DNA from: Neobacillus soli NBRC 102451
GTDB taxonomy: Bacteria; Bacillota; Bacilli; Bacillales; Cytobacillaceae
Direction of reading: 5' to 3'
Length of the DNA: 64,000 bases
Assembly: GCF_001591665.1 (NCBI RefSeq)
Contig: NZ_BCVI01000053.1
Location: forward strand, 31,269 to 95,268
Position 1 is the first letter of the stretch. Every line of letters starts with the position of its first letter. The notes below the pieces were generated by a model. The model searched no databases and was not told the origin of the DNA. It saw nothing but the letters and a program-made list of their open reading frames with translations. Below are positions 61,887 to 64,000 of the stretch, one piece after another. Both the position numbers and the translations under genes were made by a program.

Positions 61887-62663
61887 TTGCAAGAGAAAAT
61901 TGTCTTTTTTGATATAGATGGAACACTTCTGACCGAAGAAAAGGTCATACCGGAATCTACTAAAAGGGCTGTTCGTATGCTTCAGGATAGGGGGATTTAT
62001 ACGGCCATTGCTACTGGCCGGTCTCCACAAATGTTTGACTGGATTCGCGAGGAACTGAATATCCATTCTCATGTTTCCATAAATGGTCAGTATGTCGTAT
62101 TTGAGGGGCAAGAAATCTATTCGAATCCGATGGACCTTCAATTACTGAATGATTTATCGGATATGGTAGAAAGCAATGGTCATGCGATAGCCTACTGTCA
62201 CGATAATCATATTACAATCAGCGAAGAAAATAATCCATTAGTATTATCCAGTTATAACACATTAAAAGTAGATTATCCTCCTGTTAACCGAGATTTTTAT
62301 AAAAATGCCTCTGTTTATCAAGGTCATCTTTTCTGTCATTCTGGAGAGGAAGAAAGGTATATTCAGCGGTTTCCTGAATGCGGCTTTATAAGATGGCATG
62401 ATCATGCTATCGATATTCTTCCAAAGGGCTGTTCAAAGGCAGTCGGTATAGGTAAACTGCTTGACGTAATCGGCATAAAAAATGAGAACTGTTACGCTTT
62501 TGGGGATGGGTTAAATGACCTGGAAATGCTTTCTTCAGTGGGAATAGGCATTGCTATGGGGAATGCGGTTCCTGAAGCAAAAGCTGCTGCCGATATCATT
62601 ACAACTTCTTGTTATGATGATGGAATATTTAATGGGTTAAAGGAATTGGGAATTCTCGCATAG
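61887..62663 (+). CDS. HAD-superfamily Cof-type phosphatase
   Basis: 258 residues. Motif I is FFDIDGTLLTEEK, motif II TAIATGRSP, and motifs III/IV are KGCSKAVGIGKLL and GDGLNDLEMLSSVGIGIAMGNA. Cof-type (IIB cap) enzymes dephosphorylate sugar phosphates or FMN. In this operon it may act on the sugar phosphate formed by the PTS. TTG start with AAAGGAGGT upstream. Confidence 0.9.
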   Translation: MQEKIVFFDIDGTLLTEEKVIPESTKRAVRMLQDRGIYTAIATGRSPQMFDWIREELNIHSHVSINGQYVVFEGQEIYSNPMDLQLLNDLSDMVESNGHAIAYCHDNHITISEENNPLVLSSYNTLKVDYPPVNRDFYKNASVYQGHLFCHSGEEERYIQRFPECGFIRWHDHAIDILPKGCSKAVGIGKLLDVIGIKNENCYAFGDGLNDLEMLSSVGIGIAMGNAVPEAKAAADIITTSCYDDGIFNGLKELGILA

Positions 62664-62729
62664 GACTAGTAATTGGGGAAATCGGCATTTCGTTTCCAAT
62701 GGAAATTCCACCATTGTTAAGTTGTCAAT

Positions 62730-62775
62730 AATAACAATATCCAATAGTTTAATAACAATAAAATGCATTTAAACC
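62730..62775 (+). promoter_or_regulatory. Candidate AraC operator, PhyH gene
   Basis: Half-sites AATAACAATATCCAATAG (62730) and AATAACAATAAAATGCATTT (62751), 21 bp apart, a close copy of the 59323 block. It separates the PhyH gene from the PTS operon and predicts co-induction. Confidence 0.65.
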
Positions 62776-62843
62776 AAAGCCCTTTAGGGGTATGATAATA
62801 ATCAGATAACTTAGAAAACAATAACCAATATTACGAGGAGGAA

Positions 62844-63680
62844 ATGAAAATGAATGTTAAAGAAAAAATTAATTCCTTTACCGAGGCGCTTACTCTGTTT
62901 GGTGTAAATGAAAACACCTTGTCTGAACAAGAAAAAAAGGATTTAGATGAGAAAGGCTTTGTTGTCTTTGAAAATTTAATTGATGAGAAATGGTTAAATG
63001 AATTAAAAGAAAAGTACGACGAGTTAGTTGCAATTGAAGGGGCTAAAGCAGGTACAGAAGTTCATCAAGAGGCAGGTACCCGTCGATTATCAGACCTTAT
63101 GAATAAAGGCGAAGTCTTCGATGGCTGTTATACACATCCGAAAGTTTTAGCTGCCATTTATCACATTATTAAGAGAGATTTTAAAGTTTCAGCTATGAAT
63201 GGACGCGATGCTGTTAAAGGTCATGGTTTACAGGCATTGCATGAAGATTGGAATGACTCTTTCTTTGAAGAAGGTGTGCTTGAAAAGGATGGAGATTACA
63301 GAAATCCAGCTGATCCTTTCAATGTCGCCATTTCATTATGGATGCTAGATGACTTTAAAGAAGATAATGGTGCGACTAGAGTCGTTCCAGGTACTCATTT
63401 GAAAAAAGCTCCTCAATTTTATCTAGAAAATCGTCTGGCGGATCATCCAGAGCAAGTATTGGTAACTGGTAAAGCAGGAACGGTAGCAGTGATGAATAGT
63501 CATTTATGGCATGGGGGTACAAATAATCTTTCTGGTGAATCCAGAAGAGTATTACATCCTTATTATGTTGCAAAAGAATTTAAACAACAGCAAAATCAAC
63601 GTGAATATATTACGAAAGAAACGTATGATAGGATTTCTCCTGCAGCAAGATACTTATTAGATGTAGAAGGAGCGTTTTAA
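62844..63680 (+). CDS. Phytanoyl-CoA dioxygenase (PhyH)-family oxygenase
   Basis: 278 residues, Fe(II)/2-oxoglutarate double-stranded beta helix. FENLIDEKWLNELKEKYDEL leads in. The metal site is the HxD of QALHEDWND and the distal His in NSHLWHGGTNN; the 2-oxoglutarate-binding Arg lies in SRRVLHPYY. Such enzymes hydroxylate small molecules. Its place behind a copy of the sugar-operon control region suggests it acts on the transported compound or a derivative, so this may be a special sugar or sugar conjugate. ATG at 62844 (or 62850) with ACGAGGAGG upstream. Confidence 0.85.
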   Translation: MKMNVKEKINSFTEALTLFGVNENTLSEQEKKDLDEKGFVVFENLIDEKWLNELKEKYDELVAIEGAKAGTEVHQEAGTRRLSDLMNKGEVFDGCYTHPKVLAAIYHIIKRDFKVSAMNGRDAVKGHGLQALHEDWNDSFFEEGVLEKDGDYRNPADPFNVAISLWMLDDFKEDNGATRVVPGTHLKKAPQFYLENRLADHPEQVLVTGKAGTVAVMNSHLWHGGTNNLSGESRRVLHPYYVAKEFKQQQNQREYITKETYDRISPAARYLLDVEGAF

Positions 63681-63857
63681 AAGAAAATATTAAGAGAGTA
63701 TTCCTAAAATATTAATACCTCCGTCATGTAGATTTCATTAAATAGTGCATTAATTAAATAACCTTAACTCTCACTTGGGGTCAGGTCCACTAGCCTTGAA
63801 TAATAGTAAGTAAATTGAATAAAACCGAAAATTTTACATCTACCGTTTGTTATCAAT

Positions 63858-63910
63858 GGAAAAAAGGAGAATAGGGTATCGAATAAACCTTGTTCCCTTT
63901 TTTCTCCTTT
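63858..63910 (-). terminator. Terminator of the gene at the right edge
   Basis: AAAAAGGAGAA ... GGG / CCC ... TTCTCCTTTTT long stem with T-run on the minus strand; it may also act on the plus strand. Confidence 0.7.
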
Positions 63911-64000
63911 TTAATAATTTTCTAGTTTTCTTTCACTTTTTCTTTTTTCCTTCTTAACTTTCTCCTTTACCAAGGCAACGGTTCCAAACGACGGTTTTCT
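63911..64000 (-). CDS. C-terminal end of a gene cut by the right window edge
   Basis: The last 29 codons of a minus-strand frame are visible, reading RKPSFGTVALVKEKVKKEKRK and ending KLENY. A lysine-rich tail followed directly by a terminator supports a real gene end. The product cannot be named. Confidence 0.5.
   Translation of the reverse strand, partial: RKPSFGTVALVKEKVKKEKRKSERKLENY

Overview
The window is chromosomal DNA of a spore-forming, low-to-medium-GC member of the Bacillaceae (Bacillus/Neobacillus-like). The evidence is strong Gram-positive ribosome binding sites, frequent TTG/GTG starts, a LysM-NlpC/P60 autolysin, a Spo0E-type phosphatase, a CpsB/YwqE PHP phosphatase, DUF4181, YcxB and DUF805 proteins, and a ROK fructokinase-ManA pair. 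Genus is inferred; there is no rRNA in the window.

Left part (1-13.4 kb): a helicase-like gene runs off the left edge. It is separated from its SWIM zinc finger partner by two secreted repeat proteins. Small membrane proteins, a frameshifted Rpn-type nuclease gene with flanking direct repeats, and the autolysin follow. Signalling part (13.4-23 kb): a PAS-GGDEF cyclase, an EAL protein, an MHYT-PAS hybrid kinase, two LytTR regulators (one with a receiver lacking the phospho-acceptor Asp) and a small Spo0E-like gene. The gaps of 0.6-21 kb hold many short tandem arrays. Nine have a 21-bp period, and two have a 52-bp period with a hairpin per unit.

Exopolysaccharide locus (23.3-43.9 kb): Wzz-like modulator, BY-kinase and PHP phosphatase, then a ~370-nt gap that looks like a structured leader RNA ending in a terminator. 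After it come gtaB, an initiating sugar transferase, GDP-fucose synthesis (fcl, gmd), glycosyltransferases, two acyltransferases, a GT11 fucosyltransferase, Wzy, Wzx, ugd, manC and a dead phosphohexomutase fragment. The product is probably a fucose- and glucuronate-containing, colanic-acid-like polymer. The 32.6-39.2 kb core is strikingly AT-rich and looks imported.

Right part (44-64 kb): an orphan gene, an IS110-family element, a malX/malY-like PTS operon with an RpiR regulator, fructokinase-manA, an AraC-regulated sugar locus (PfkB kinase, TIM-barrel epimerase, split fructose-type PTS, HPr, HAD phosphatase, PhyH dioxygenase), and the end of one more gene. Four copies of a shared sequence element mark the likely AraC operators.

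The most notable system is a duplicated module near 46.5 and 55.4 kb. Each copy has a promoter, a c-di-GMP-I (GEMM) riboswitch, a strong RBS, a 35-36 residue membrane peptide and a terminator. With the GGDEF, EAL and exopolysaccharide genes it suggests a c-di-GMP circuit with micropeptide outputs.
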